A DNA stretch of 64,000 nucleotides from Candidula unifasciata (Eukaryota; Mollusca; Gastropoda; Stylommatophora; Geomitridae). The notes under the pieces are model-generated. The model ran no database searches. It saw only the letters and a list, made by a program, of their open reading frames with translations, and was not told where the DNA came from. Location of the stretch: contig CAJHNH020006891.1 in NCBI GenBank assembly GCA_905116865.2, positions 35,419-99,418 of the forward strand, given 5' to 3'. Of the stretch, positions 10,491-22,691 are shown one piece after another; the stretch's first letter is position 1; every line of letters starts with the position of its first letter. Both the position numbers and the translations under genes were made by a program.

Positions 10491-13386
10491 CACTGAGCGA
10501 CTAGCACACTGAGCGACTGACACACTGAGCGACTAGCACACTGAGCGACTAACACACTGAGCGACTAGCACACTGAGCGACTAGCACACTGAGCGACTAG
10601 CACACTGAGCGACTGACACACTGAGCGACTAGCACACTGAGCGACTAGCACACTGAGCGACTAGCACACTGAGCGACTAGCACACTGAGCGACTAGCACA
10701 CTGAGCGACTAGCACACTGAGCGACTGACACACTGAGCGACTAGCACACTGAGCGACTAGCACACTGAGCGACTAACACACTGAGCGACTAACACACTGA
10801 GCGACTAACACACTGAGCGACTAGCATACTGAGCGACTAGCACACTGAGCGACTGACACACTGAGCGACTAGCACACTGAGCGACTAGCACACTGAGCGA
10901 CTAGCACACTGAGCGACTAACACACTGAGCGACTAGCACACTGAGCGACTAGCACACTGAGCGACTGACACACTGAGCGACTAGCACACTGAGCGACTAG
11001 CACACTGAGCGACTAGCACACTGAGCGACTAGCACACTGAGCGACTAGCACACTGAGCGACTGACACACTGAGCGACTGACACACTGAGCGACTGACACA
11101 CTGAGCGACTGACACACTGAGCGACTAGCACACTGAGCGACTAGCACACTGAGCGACTAGCACACTGAGCGACTAACACACTGAGCGACTAACACACTGA
11201 GCGACTAGCACACTGAGCAACTAACACACTGAGCGACTGACTATCACACTGAGCGACTAGCACACTGAGCGACTAACACACTGAGCGACTGACACACTGA
11301 GCGACTAGCACACTGAGCGACTAGCACACTGAGCGACTAGCACACTGAGCGACTAGCACACTCAGCGACTAGCACACTGAGCGACTAGCACACTGAGCGA
11401 CTAGCACACTGAGCGACTGACACACTGAGCGACTAACACACTGAGCGACTGACACACTGAGCGACTGACACACTGAGCGACTGACACACTGAGCGACTAA
11501 CACACTCAGCGACTAGCACACTGAGCGACTGACACACTGAGCGACTGACACACTGAGCGACTAGCACACTGAGCGACTAGCACACTGAGCGACTGACACA
11601 CTGAGCGACTGACACACTGAGCGACTAGCACACTCAGCGACTAACACACTGAGCGACTGACACACTGAGCGACTAACACACTCAGCGACTAGCACACTGA
11701 GCGACTAGCACACTGAGCGACTGACACACTGAGCGACTAACACACTGAGCGACTGACACACTGAGCGACTGACACACTGAGCGACTAACACACTGAGCGA
11801 CTAACACACTCAGCGACTAGCACACTGAGCGACTGACACACTGAGCGACTGACACACTGAGCGACTAGCACACTGAGCGACTAGCACACTGAGCGACTAG
11901 CACACTGAGCGACTGACACACTGAGCGACTGACACACTGAGCGACTAGCACACTGAGCGACTAACACACTGAGCGACTAGCACACTGAGCAACTAGCACA
12001 CTGAGCGACTAACACACTCAGCGACTAGCACACTGAGCGACTAGCACACTGAGCGAATAACACACTGAGCGACTAGCACACTGAGCGACTAACACACTCA
12101 GCGACTAGCACACTGAGCGACTGACTATCACACTGAGCGACTAGCACACTGAGCGACTAACACACTGAGCGACTAACACACTGAGCGACTAACACACTGA
12201 GCGACTAGCACACTGAGCGACTGACTATCACACTGAGCGACTAGCACACTGAGCGACTAACACACTGAGCGACTAGCACACTGAGCAACTAACACACTGA
12301 GCGACTGACTATCACACTGAGCGACTAGCACACTGAGCGACTAACACACTGAGCGACTAACACACTGAGCGACTAGCACACTGAGCGACTAACACACTGA
12401 GCGACTAACACACTGAGCGACTAGCACACTGAGCGACTAACACACTCAGCGACTAGCACACTGAGCGACTAGCACACTGAGCGACTAACACACTGAGCGA
12501 CTAGCACACTGAGCGACTAACACACTCAGCGACTAGCACACTGAGCGACTAGCACACTGAGCGACTAACACACTGAGCGACTAGCACACTGAGCGACTAG
12601 CACACTGAGCGACTAGCACACTGAGCGACTGACACACTGAGCGACTGACACACTGAGCGACTAGCACACTGAGCGACTAACACACTGAGCGACTAGCACA
12701 CTGAGCAACTAGCACACTGAGCGACTAACACACTCAGCGACTAGCACACTGAGCGACTAGCACACTGAGCGAATAACACACTGAGCGACTAGCACACTGA
12801 GCGACTAACACACTCAGCGACTAGCACACTGAGCGACTGACTATCACACTGAGCGACTAGCACACTGAGCGACTAACACACTGAGCGACTAACACACTGA
12901 GCGACTAACACACTGAGCGACTAGCACACTGAGCGACTGACTATCACACTGAGCGACTAGCACACTGAGCGACTAACACACTGAGCGACTAGCACACTGA
13001 GCAACTAACACACTGAGCGACTGACTATCACACTGAGCGACTAGCACACTGAGCGACTAACACACTGAGCGACTAACACACTGAGCGACTAGCACACTGA
13101 GCGACTAACACACTGAGCGACTAACACACTGAGCGACTAGCACACTGAGCGACTAACACACTCAGCGACTAGCACACTGAGCGACTAGCACACTGAGCGA
13201 CTAACACACTGAGCGACTAGCACACTGAGCGACTAACACACTCAGCGACTAGCACACTGAGCGACTAGCACACTGAGCGACTAACACACTGAGCGACTAG
13301 CACACTGAGCGACTAGCACACTGAGCGACTAGCACACTGAGCGACTAGCACACTGAGCGACTAGCACACTGAGCGACTAACACACT
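10491..13386. repeat. 16-bp satellite, about 180 copies
   Basis: A 2.9-kb array of the unit CACTGAGCGACTAGCA and close variants. The main variation is at two adjacent bases: the step reads CTAGCA, CTAACA or CTGACA. Occasional 20-bp monomers contain GACTGACTATCACACTG. About 716 bp are duplicated in tandem as a higher-order block; the rare GAGCGAATAA variant, for example, occurs at 12051 and 12767. On the minus strand the monomer reads like a tRNA A box (TCGCTCAGTGTGCTAG). Stop codons occur in every frame, so it has no coding potential. Confidence 0.95.
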
Positions 13387-14199
13387 CTGACGCAAAGTGC
13401 GATTCCTCTCTACTCGGATGAAAATCCCCCAGGTCAAGTCCCAGGTGTCCCGTTCAACAGAAACGTGATATTCCGGCTCCTGACGGTTACCAAGAAACCT
13501 GAAGTACACCCGGGATGGGGTTTCTACGTGTGTACAGGGGAACAATGAAGCCCTAGAGGTTCATATCACTTGTTTTCAGTCTTTCTTTCAGAAGCCATTG
13601 TAGAAATAAAGTACAGGCATATGTTCAAAGTAAAATCAGTTAACAGGTTTATCAGTGCGCAGATTTAAATTTAAATTTACAAAAACGTAGAATAAATTAT
13701 ACTTCAGATGGCTTTTGTTGTCACTAGCCGTTTCCAATAATAACGTGCCAGCAATGATACATTGTTGGTGTAATTTGCAAGGATAATTACCCCTTATTGA
13801 TACGATTTTGTGATCCTTGTAGTGTTTCATTGATACAACTTGGCCAAACACTGGGGACCTTCCCATTTGCTGACGTGGTTTAACTCAAAGGCGTTGGGTG
13901 CAAACAGACGGGAGGGCAATCCATTGACGTCATAACTGGTCACGTGAGTCGTATTTAGTGATCCCACGGGGAAATCCTTGATTGAAATTGGAACCTGGCG
14001 TAGTCGACAACGCTTGATCACAACCTTATCTTACTGAAGTGTTTGTTGATACAAAACAAATATTATTTTAACTCAGAAAACGTACTCGTTGTTGCTTGTT
14101 TTCAGTCGGACTGTAGACAGGACGCAGTTTTTTTTTTTCTAATAAAATTGCCAGGTGACTATTTTGGTTGTTGTTGATCCCTTTCAACGCGATTAGGCG
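13387..14199. other. No gene recognised; CRE and E-box words
   Basis: The first 160 bp flank the satellite and may be part of the same ancestral repeat. A full palindromic TGACGTCA lies at 13925-13932 and CACGTG at 13941-13946. No adjacent gene was recognised, so their use as regulatory sites is unproven. Confidence 0.35.
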
Positions 14200-14465
14200 C
14201 ATCGGGTATACGGGAAAAGCGTCCCATATTTTTACAGACCAATCGGCACTGGATGGGTAATTTGGTCAGCCTTACGCCAGCCGTCTTTACTTTCTCAGGA
14301 CAGCCACCCTGCTGCCCATTTTAAGCTGGGTCGACCTGCGACGCCCCATACCATGATAAAAATCCACGCAGCCAGCAGTGGGTTTCGATCGCGGTACGTT
14401 GGACTGCGAGTCGGACTCGCAACGCCTAAGCCACAGAGACCATTTTGGGCTGGACTGGATGCCAT
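14200..14465 (-). mobile_element. tRNA-derived SINE (family F)
   Basis: The minus-strand head carries TGTGGCTTAGGCGTTGCG and a B-box-like GCGATCGAAACCCAC. The body ends with GTGCCGATTGGTCTGTAAAA. That body end also occurs in the element at 32545-32790 and, in part, at 58797-58960, so the three form one family. Confidence 0.65.
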
Positions 14466-14616
14466 AACGCAGTGAATAAAGGGGGCATATATGCAAGATG
14501 TTGACAGTGGTACAATTGGGATGTTAATAACAAGAGATCAATTATCGGCAGTCTCTTGGAGAGTATAGGCAGGAAGAGAGATGTACCATGCTGGATCTGG
14601 ATTCCAAGTAACTTTC

Positions 14617-15531
14617 ACTGCACAGATGGCACTTGACTGCACAGATGGCACTTGACTGCACAGACGGCACTTGACTGCACAGATGGCACTTGACTGCACA
14701 GATGGCACTTGACGTCACATATGGTACTTGACTGCACAGATGGCACCTGACTGCACAGATGGCAGTTGACTGCACAGATGGCACTTGACTGCACAGACGG
14801 CACTTGACTGCACAGATGGTACTTGACTGCACAGATGGCACCTGACTACACAGACGGCACTTGACTGCACAGACGGCACTTGACTGCACAGACGGCACTT
14901 GACTGCACAGGCGGCACTTGACTGCACAGACGGCACTTGACTGCACAGATGGCACTTGACTGCACAGATCGCACTTGACTGCACAGATGGCACCTGACTG
15001 CACAGATGGCACCTGACTGCACAGATGGCACTTGACTGCACAGATGGCACTTGACTGCACAGATGGCACCTGACTGCACAGATGGCACTTGACTGCACAA
15101 TGGCACTTGACTGCACAAACGGCACTTGTCTGCACATATGGCACTTGACTGCGCAGACGGCACTTGACTGCACAGATGGCACTTGACTGCACAGACAGCA
15201 CTTGACTGCACAGATGGCACTTGACTGCACAGATGGCACTTGATTGCACAGACGGCACTTGACTGCACAGATAGCACTAGACGGCACAGTTGGTACTTGA
15301 CTGCACACATGACACTTGACTGCACACATGGCACTTGACTGCACACATAGCACTTGACTGCACACATGACACTTGACTGCACACATGGCACTTGACTGCA
15401 CACATAGCACTTGACTGCACACATGGCACTTGACTGCACACATGACACTAGACTGCACACATGGCAATTGACTGCACACACAACACTTGACTGCCAACAT
15501 GGCACTTGACTGCACACATGGCACTTGACTG
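14617..15531. repeat. 19-bp minisatellite with two subfamilies
   Basis: About 48 copies of CTGCACAGATGGCACTTGA. From about 15300 on, the unit changes to a CTGCACACATG type. There, three successive units (GACACTTGA, GGCACTTGA, TAGCACTTGA) repeat as a 57-bp block. The minus strand stays open in three frames because 19 is not a multiple of three and the unit lacks stops. The resulting Cys-rich frames are artefacts. Confidence 0.95.
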
Positions 15532-15675
15532 AAGAACAAGCTCACGTTTAATTCTAGAGGCGACATGGACAAAGGCTACAGCAAGTAAATTAGTCTTTTC
15601 CCGCCAGTAATCCGTCTGGTATATGGTGCTGGACACGTGAATTTGTAAAGACCGATCTGTATGTGATCAAACATT

Positions 15676-15746
15676 ACCCTCCCCATCCCTCTCTCCCCCT
15701 CTCTGTATCTCTTTCCATCTCTATTTCTCTCTTTATTTCTCTCTCT

Positions 15747-15812
<66 letters not shown>

Positions 15813-15828
15813 GTGTGTGTGTGTGTGT
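15676..15828. repeat. (TC)n and (TG)n tract
   Basis: Degenerate CT-rich sequence becoming pure (TC)n, then a short (TG)n at its right end. Confidence 0.9.
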
Positions 15829-15879
15829 TGTAAAAGTGGCATTTGGAACTGGCACTGGGCTAGGTGCTTTTTTTTAAGG

Positions 15880-16335
15880 ATCCATGCTGAATAATGTGTC
15901 AAGGGCAGAGCACGTGCCCTGTAGCTCCGGCGACGATTCAACGGGTGAGAAGTATTGTCTGGATTTTTTCACCGGGGCACGCCGGTGTGTTGGGAAATGA
16001 ACAGGCGGACAGACTGGCTGGCTCTGCTCAACTTGGTGGAATACTGAAACATGATAAGGCAGACGTGGTTAGTGCATTGTGGGAGAGCGTGTACAGTTCG
16101 GAGGAGCAGATGGATCCCCACAGTCTGGTGAGGTTGATGCAGGGGGGATTGACGAGAGGTTCTGGCCAATGCTCGAGGCTCAGAGGAAAGGCAAGACGGA
16201 CGTTTAATCAGAATGCTACTGGCACCATTAGTATCGGAACTCTTCGCTGGTAGCTGAAGATGTGGACAGCGCTTATTGGAATGCCACGAGTGCTGTGATA
16301 TCGGTTCTTGAATCAAATTAAATCAAATCAAAGGA
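15880..16335 (+). pseudogene. LINE 3' fragment with RNase H C-terminus
   Basis: The plus frame from 15894 encodes SPGHAGVLGNEQADRLA, the end of a retrotransposon-type RNase H domain. The NExAD aspartate, a catalytic residue in this family, is at codon 16008. A further 70 residues follow before a stop at about 16254. Coding-like sequence continues out of frame past it. The 5' part, including the reverse transcriptase, is missing. The right end is a short AAATC-type tail (AATCAAATTAAATCAAATC near 16312), as expected for target-primed retrotransposition. It is a dead, 5'-truncated copy, and the clade is uncertain. Confidence 0.7.
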
Positions 16336-16877
16336 TCTATGCTAAAATCGGGTACAATGGTTGCTAAGTGGCAACTGAGCGTGGCTACCACGATGAATGA
16401 ACCTCGATCGATCAGCGACGGGACTGAACACTGGCTAGTCGGTAGACGACTTCGTCACTGGTCGGGACATTGTTGGGTCTGCCTCCTCTGATGGCATAAG
16501 CACTGAAGGAGTCTTGTTCAGTGCTCTTGGTGGCGCGCAATGATAAGCTATTTTATATGGCGCACATCACCTAGTCACAATTATAACCTAAAGCTCCCTC
16601 TTCGGGGATACTGGCTGAACGTGATACCAGGAATGAACTTCGATGTAAGAACTTGTCAGCATCATATCATAGGAGGTCATTTAGAGGCCCTTTGTTCAAC
16701 CATTGTTTCCTGGCGTGTAAGATTAGAGACAGTACAGACAAGATATCCGCCATTCGTTGACTGGTATATGTGGTTGTATTGTGTTAGTGCATACAGAGGT
16801 GCATAATACTGTAAACATATGGATTCTTCCGAATAGAAATACTCAACATTTAGGGCCCATATATATATATATATATA
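16336..16877. other. No recognised feature; short TA tract
   Basis: Unique sequence. (TA)n at 16860-16878 borders the next repeat. Confidence 0.4.
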
Positions 16878-17035
16878 TGCCTTATTTAATTCGAAGGAGA
16901 GCACACAGGGCTGGAGAAATAACTGGAGAAATGGCTGGAGAAATGGCTGGAGAAATGGCTGGAGAAATGGCTGGAGAAATGGCTAACGAAAGACAAACTT
17001 GCATACGTGCCTGTTAAGGGCCTGCTGATTGACTA
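16878..17035 (+). repeat. Repeat D, copy 1, with internal 12-bp expansion
   Basis: This copy matches 20438-20545 (GCCTTATTTAATTCGAAGGA, GAGAGCACA.AGGGCTGGAG, ACGTGCCTGT.AAGGGCCTG). Where the other copy has the GGCTGGAGAAAT word once, this one has about six tandem copies (about 16908-16984). It ends next to the 27-bp array at 17046. Confidence 0.65.
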
Positions 17036-17045
17036 TCCGCCGAAT

Positions 17046-18460
17046 TCAAACAAGACAATATTCCAGTTGAGGTAACACAAGACAATATACCAGCTGAGGT
17101 AACACAAGACAAATACCAGTTGAGGTAACACAAGACAATATACCAGCTGAGGTAACACAAGACAAATACCAGTTGAGGTAACACAAGACAATATACCAGT
17201 TAAGGTAATACAAGACAATATACCAGTTGAGGTAAGCAAGACAATATACCAGTTGAGGTAACACAAGACAATATACCAGTTGAGGTAACACAAGACAATA
17301 TACCAGTTGAGGTAATACAAGACAATATACCAGTTGAGGTAAGCAAGACAATATACCAGTTGAGGTAACACAAGACAATATACCAGTTGAGGTAACACAA
17401 GACAATATACCAGTTGAGGTAACACAAGACAATATACCAGTTGAGGTAATACAAGACAATAAAACAGCTGAGGTAGCACAAGACAATATACCAGCTGAGG
17501 TAACACAAGATAATATAACAGTTGAGGTAACACAAGACAATATACCAGCTGTGGTAACACAAGACAATATACCAGCTGGGGTAACACAAGACAATATAAC
17601 AGTTGAGGTAATACAAGACATTATAACAGCTGAGGTAACACAAGACAATATACCAGCTGAGGTAACACAAGACAATATATCAGCTGAGGTAATACAAGAC
17701 AATATATCAGCTGAGGTAACACAAGACAATATACCAGTTGAGGTAATACAAGACAATAAAACAGCTGAGGTAGCACAAGACAATATACCAGCTGAGGTAA
17801 CACAAGATAATATAACAGTTGAGGTAACACAAGACAATATACCAGATGTGGTAACACAAGACAATATACCAGCTGAGGTAATACAAGACATTATAACAGC
17901 TGAGGTAACACAAGACAATATACCAGCTGAGGTAACACAAGACAATATATCAGCTGAGGTAACACAAGACAATATATCAGCTGAGGTAACACAAGACAAT
18001 ATATCAGCTGAGGTAATACAAGACAGTATACAAACATAGATAACACAAAATAATAAACCAGCTGAAGGAAAAGACAATATACCAGCTGAGGTAATACAAG
18101 ACAATATACCAGCTGAGATAGCACAAGACAAATAGATCAGCTGAGGTAACACAAGACAATATACCAGCTGAGGTAATACAAGACCATAAACCAGCTGAGA
18201 TAGCACAAGACAAATAGATCAGCTGAGGTAACACAAGACAATATACCAGCTGAGGTAATACAAGACCATAAACCAGCTGAGATAGCACAAGACAAATAGA
18301 TCAGCTGAGGTAACACAAGACAATATACCAGCTGAGGTAATACAAGACCATAAACCAGCTGAGATAGCACAAGACAAATAGATCAGCTGAGGTAACACAA
18401 GACAATATACCAGCTGAGGTAATACAAGACAATAAACCAGTTGAGACAACAGAAGACACA
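17046..18460. repeat. 27-bp minisatellite with nested higher-order repeats
   Basis: About 52 units containing CAAGACAATATACCAG and TGAGGTAACA. On plus the 27-mer encodes a nine-residue repeat, QDNIPAEVT, and part of the array (17551-18039) stays in frame. Copies of 26 and 28 bp break the frame elsewhere. From about 18120 an 82-bp trimer (27+27+28) repeats about four times almost exactly. A 297-bp block (11 units) around 17458 recurs at 17755. I call it non-coding. Confidence 0.93.
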
Positions 18461-19055
18461 ACATCAGCTGAGGTAAAACAGTACATGCGGAATCCTCTAG
18501 GATAATTCCGCTGAGTTAACATATGACAAACTGTCTCAGGATCACCTCACATAAATGGTACAACAGTTCAAGTGAAAACCACACAGGGAACCCATATCAC
18601 ATTTGTTTATTTTGTTCTTTAAAACCAGTTGAAAAAAAATATATATTATCACATTTAGTAGCATTGCCACAAAACATATATCAAAGACATTACTAATGAT
18701 AGTGATGATGATTCTGATTATGATGAAGAGGAGGGTAATGATGATATTGATGTTGATGAAGATGTCGGTGACGGTGTTCGCTCTAGTGTTGGCGGTATCG
18801 ATAAATTAGTTGCATAATAAATTAAAGACAATACATTAAAGTAAATATGTATTGCTATAGTGAGGAGATAATTGACAAACTTGAAAACAGACAAACAGGG
18901 AAGTCTGGAAGACAGACAGACATTTCAGGTTTGTCTGACTACTCGTTGTTCAGTCACATACAGCAGCATCTCTGCGACCGCATCGGCGACTGTGGCAACT
19001 GTATCAAACAACATAAAGACGAGGGCCATAACAGACAGAATGATGAGGATTACAG
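18461..19055. other. No gene recognised; GAT-rich stretch
   Basis: Contains a GATGATGAT-rich stretch at about 18690-18780. The rest is unremarkable. Confidence 0.4.
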
Positions 19056-19490
19056 TAAGTGAGGTAACGATAACAACAAGAATGATGCCGATAACAACAA
19101 GAATAATGATAACAACAAGAATAATAACGATAAAAACAAGAATAATGACGCTAACAACAAGATTGATGACGATAACAACAAGAATAATGATAACAACAAG
19201 AATAATAACGACAAAAACAAGAATAATGACGATAACAATAAGAATGATGACGATTACGGCAAGACTAGTAACGATAACAGCAACAATAATAATGATAACA
19301 ACAAGAATGATGAAAATAACAAGAATAATAACGATAACAACAACTATAAAAATGATGACGTTAGCCACAAGAATGATGACGTAAGCCTCAAGAATGATGA
19401 CGTTAGCCACAAGAATGATGACGTTAGCCACAAGAATGATGACGTTAGCCACAAGAATGATGAAGATAACAGCAAGAATGATATAACGAT
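19056..19490. repeat. Degenerate AAC/AAT/GAC repeat with a 21-bp core
   Basis: Purine-rich repeats of the type GATAACAACAAGAATAATGA. At 19361-19466 they resolve into about five copies of a 21-bp unit containing AGCCACAAGAATGATGACG. Confidence 0.8.
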
Positions 19491-20437
19491 AACATAATTT
19501 TGGGATGCCAAACATGAAAATGAAAATGATATTAATACTAATCATGACGATAATGGTAGTGACGAGTATGAGATAAGGATGGTGATAATGTACAAGGAAA
19601 CTATTTTGGCTAAACAACAATTTACAACAATAAACATCGATTTCCTGTAATTTGATAAAGCAATCCAACATGGCAATGTATCCCGTTCATATCAGCTATA
19701 CATATGCACAGCTGACAACAGTCGAAGATTTCACATACACACACACACATACACACACACATAAGCGCTATTTAATTGCAACAAGACTTGCTACGAAATT
19801 ATGTCTGACGTTTTGACTTAAAATAAAACATAGACTTCGTGTATATACATACGTACGCATGTGTGATGAAGGTAATTTTAAAAAGTAACAGGGATTACTG
19901 CATTAAAATGTTGTTTAAAGAAACTATATATGTTTATGTATCGTTTGAATCCCACTCGTGTCGATGATTTAGTTGTCCCAGTACTTCTGTTTCTGGGAAA
20001 CGATGCAGAAGCAGACCTACTCAGGTTTGGATAGATGCTATTAAAGATGCACTGACTATGAAAGCACGTGGATTTCTTGTTATTGCCTGTTTCATTGATT
20101 TTTACAGCCTGTGATTCGGATTTGCTCCTAGGTCCAAGTACCCACTGAAGCATACAAGATATGGCGGATCATCACTTTATTGGCTGGTGGCTGCCCAGCT
20201 TGAGGCAGGCGGTAGTTGTTCAGTGACATTCGAATATGTTTCCCACAGTCAGAGGCAACCCGTGGCGCCCTCGTCTACGCCAATTGACTAGGAATTATAA
20301 CACGTAACTGCTGCCTCTCGATTTGTATCCGAGATCTATTACGGCCAGTGATGAAGTTCCCCCTCTCCATAGCACAAAGCCTGGACAGTATTTTAGAGAC
20401 CATATGTTGCTCATGCTTCATGATCCTTCACTCGACC
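19491..20437. other. No recognised feature
   Basis: Unique sequence with a short CA tract near 19737-19762. No supported gene. Confidence 0.4.
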
Positions 20438-20545
20438 TGCCTTATTTACTTCAAAGGAGAGCACAAAGGGCTGGAGAAATGGATAGAGAACGACAAACTT
20501 ATACACGTGCCTGTAAAGGGCCTGTGGATTGATTGTTGATTGTAT
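20438..20545 (+). repeat. Repeat D, copy 2 (unexpanded)
   Basis: Same blocks and order as 16878-17035 but with the GGCTGGAGAAAT word present once. It probably represents the ancestral state. Confidence 0.6.
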
Positions 20546-22691
20546 TTCATCAAGAGGATGTCTGAAGGCATTGTCTATCGCATATTTCTCCTGGAGAATA
20601 AACGTAACCAGCACAGCATGCCAAGTGTCGTGTGGCCACCGAAGATCTTGATCAAACCTTCAGTCACCAATTAATATCAATGATATGTAACAACAGCCTA
20701 TTTCGCTCATATTTACATATTTAAATTCGCTTCCAGAATAGATTCAATGCAGGCAACATGGCACCGTCTGGTTCCAGATCTGAGGCGTTTGTTAATCTTC
20801 TCTCTACCTCCACAGTCAGGTAGACCCAAAAAAACAAACGGTGTTCACAGACAAGTCTGGCAAAAGTCTGGGTTAGGCTATAAAAGAGTTCAGTGCTTTC
20901 AAAAGTGTTATAAAGTGGCCCTGAAAAAGGTAACAGTCTCGGAGAGGATTTTTACAAGTATACTCCTCACATACATGTGTATATCCCACACGTACTTTAT
21001 TAACCAAAAACTTTTAGTCAGAACAAAATTATGGCTGGATGGCTATCGTATTAAAACCCTAATTTGGATTCAATTCACGGCAAGGGCCGGGTTTGTTTTT
21101 CCGATCAAAACACGGGATTAATAAGGGCTATTTCTACAGTTCGGGGGCTTCTCGAAACGGGTATCTCGCATTATCTCGAGAAAAAAAAGGTAGTCTGGGA
21201 ATCCTTTTTGGGTCACTGTGCTCTAATTCCTAAAAAAATCATACTGCGTGCTTCTTTCAAGTTCGAAAACTCTGAAAGATGAAATGAAAGAAGCACAATC
21301 TGGGCTGGTGAACACCCCTGCCAATGCAATCCGAGATTGTACACGACTTGTGTGTGGTTAAAGAGTATTTGAGTCAATCAGGGATTATTCTACCTCTGAC
21401 AGACTCTTCTCTCATGTGGGAGAATGCCTCTCGTATTTGTGTATTTCTATCTATCCTTCCATAAATTCGCCCACTGCACATTCCTATGTGCCATAATGAT
21501 ATATCTAACAGGACCAAGTCTCAATGTACCGGAACTCCGGTATATCGTTCAGTCTTTTCTCAATCGGCATCATACCGCCTCGGCAAACTCACATATGACC
21601 AGTCTCTCTCAGCAAATGTTTGCTGCGTGGGTACCGATCAGCCTAGTAATGTGATCTTTGCAAAGACTCAGAATTCGACTTTATGCGAATATCCTCACTA
21701 GAATCACACTAAAGTGTTAACTCGAAAATCCTTAAGTGTGATTCTTCAAAGATAATATACCAAGGTAAGTTTTTTTCTTAAAGAGATGTCTGTGCTCGAT
21801 ACCCATTCGCGTCACATCTGTACATTTTTATCTACCCACTACGAACTTCAAAGACTCTGAACGAGCCTTGTCTTAGAGAGTGTCTATTCTTCAACAACAG
21901 TAGCCACAGATTGTCCCCTTGCTAGCCACATAACTTTCAGGTGAGGCGGTGATTACAACACCATATTAAAATACCAAACGTGACATTAAAACATATTTCC
22001 TAAATGTAATCTTAGCTCCCTGCACTACGGCAGCCCCGAGGGCTATTGTTCCCCCGACTCTACAAGCTTAGAACTTCGCACGTCCCGGCTCTGTGTGTCG
22101 CCACAGAATGTCTAATATAACAATGTCACCAGTGCCACTTGTTTGGTTATGCAAATGAACAGTGCTAGACGGTGCTTGTCTTTGCTTCAGCAGAAACGAT
22201 TCTATCGTTCTGTGAATGTCACACGGTGTTGTTAATCAAAGGGACAGATTTGTTGAAAGGCTCGTTTTAACATTTGTTATGCTTCATGTTCTTGGTTATT
22301 TATCTTAGCTTTTTTTTTTTTTTGCTATAGATACATTTAGAGACTTTTATATTGCTAATTTCTTCTTTATATTTCTCAATTAATATGTGATGTCTCTTCT
22401 GAGCAATGAAAGCACTAATCACTCATACAAAACATAATCTTTCATTTTCAACAAGTTACTTCAAATTTCGTAATGACTAGCTACATCTGCCTACTTTTCT
22501 TGTTTCTCTGACAAGGTCAAGCTGACTTTTCTAAGAGTGAAACTGCTACGTTCAGCAACTAGTAACACGCAAAGCTAAGTTTTCCACCACGTGACCACAT
22601 AAAGCTACTTCGCAGCTGCATCACACAACTATGTCTTTACATAAACATATTTTCCTTGTAAAGTTGTAGATAAATCTGCTTTCTTTATAAG
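20546..22691. other. No gene recognised; one hairpin
   Basis: About 2.1 kb without a named repeat or convincing coding frame. An inverted repeat at 21701-21744 pairs GAATCACACTAAAG with CTTAAGTGTGATTC (13 of 14 positions) around a 16-base loop. A poly-T run lies near 22310. Confidence 0.4.

Noticed and set aside
14542..15572. Cys-rich frames of up to 285 codons on minus
   Set aside because: They are the 19-bp minisatellite read in all three frames, with identical 19-residue periodicity in each and no start or splice context.
17033..18206. Minus frames up to 386 codons, hydrophobic, resembling membrane proteins
   Set aside because: Leu/Val/Tyr content comes from the complement of the 27-bp unit; overlapping frames on both strands are equally open.
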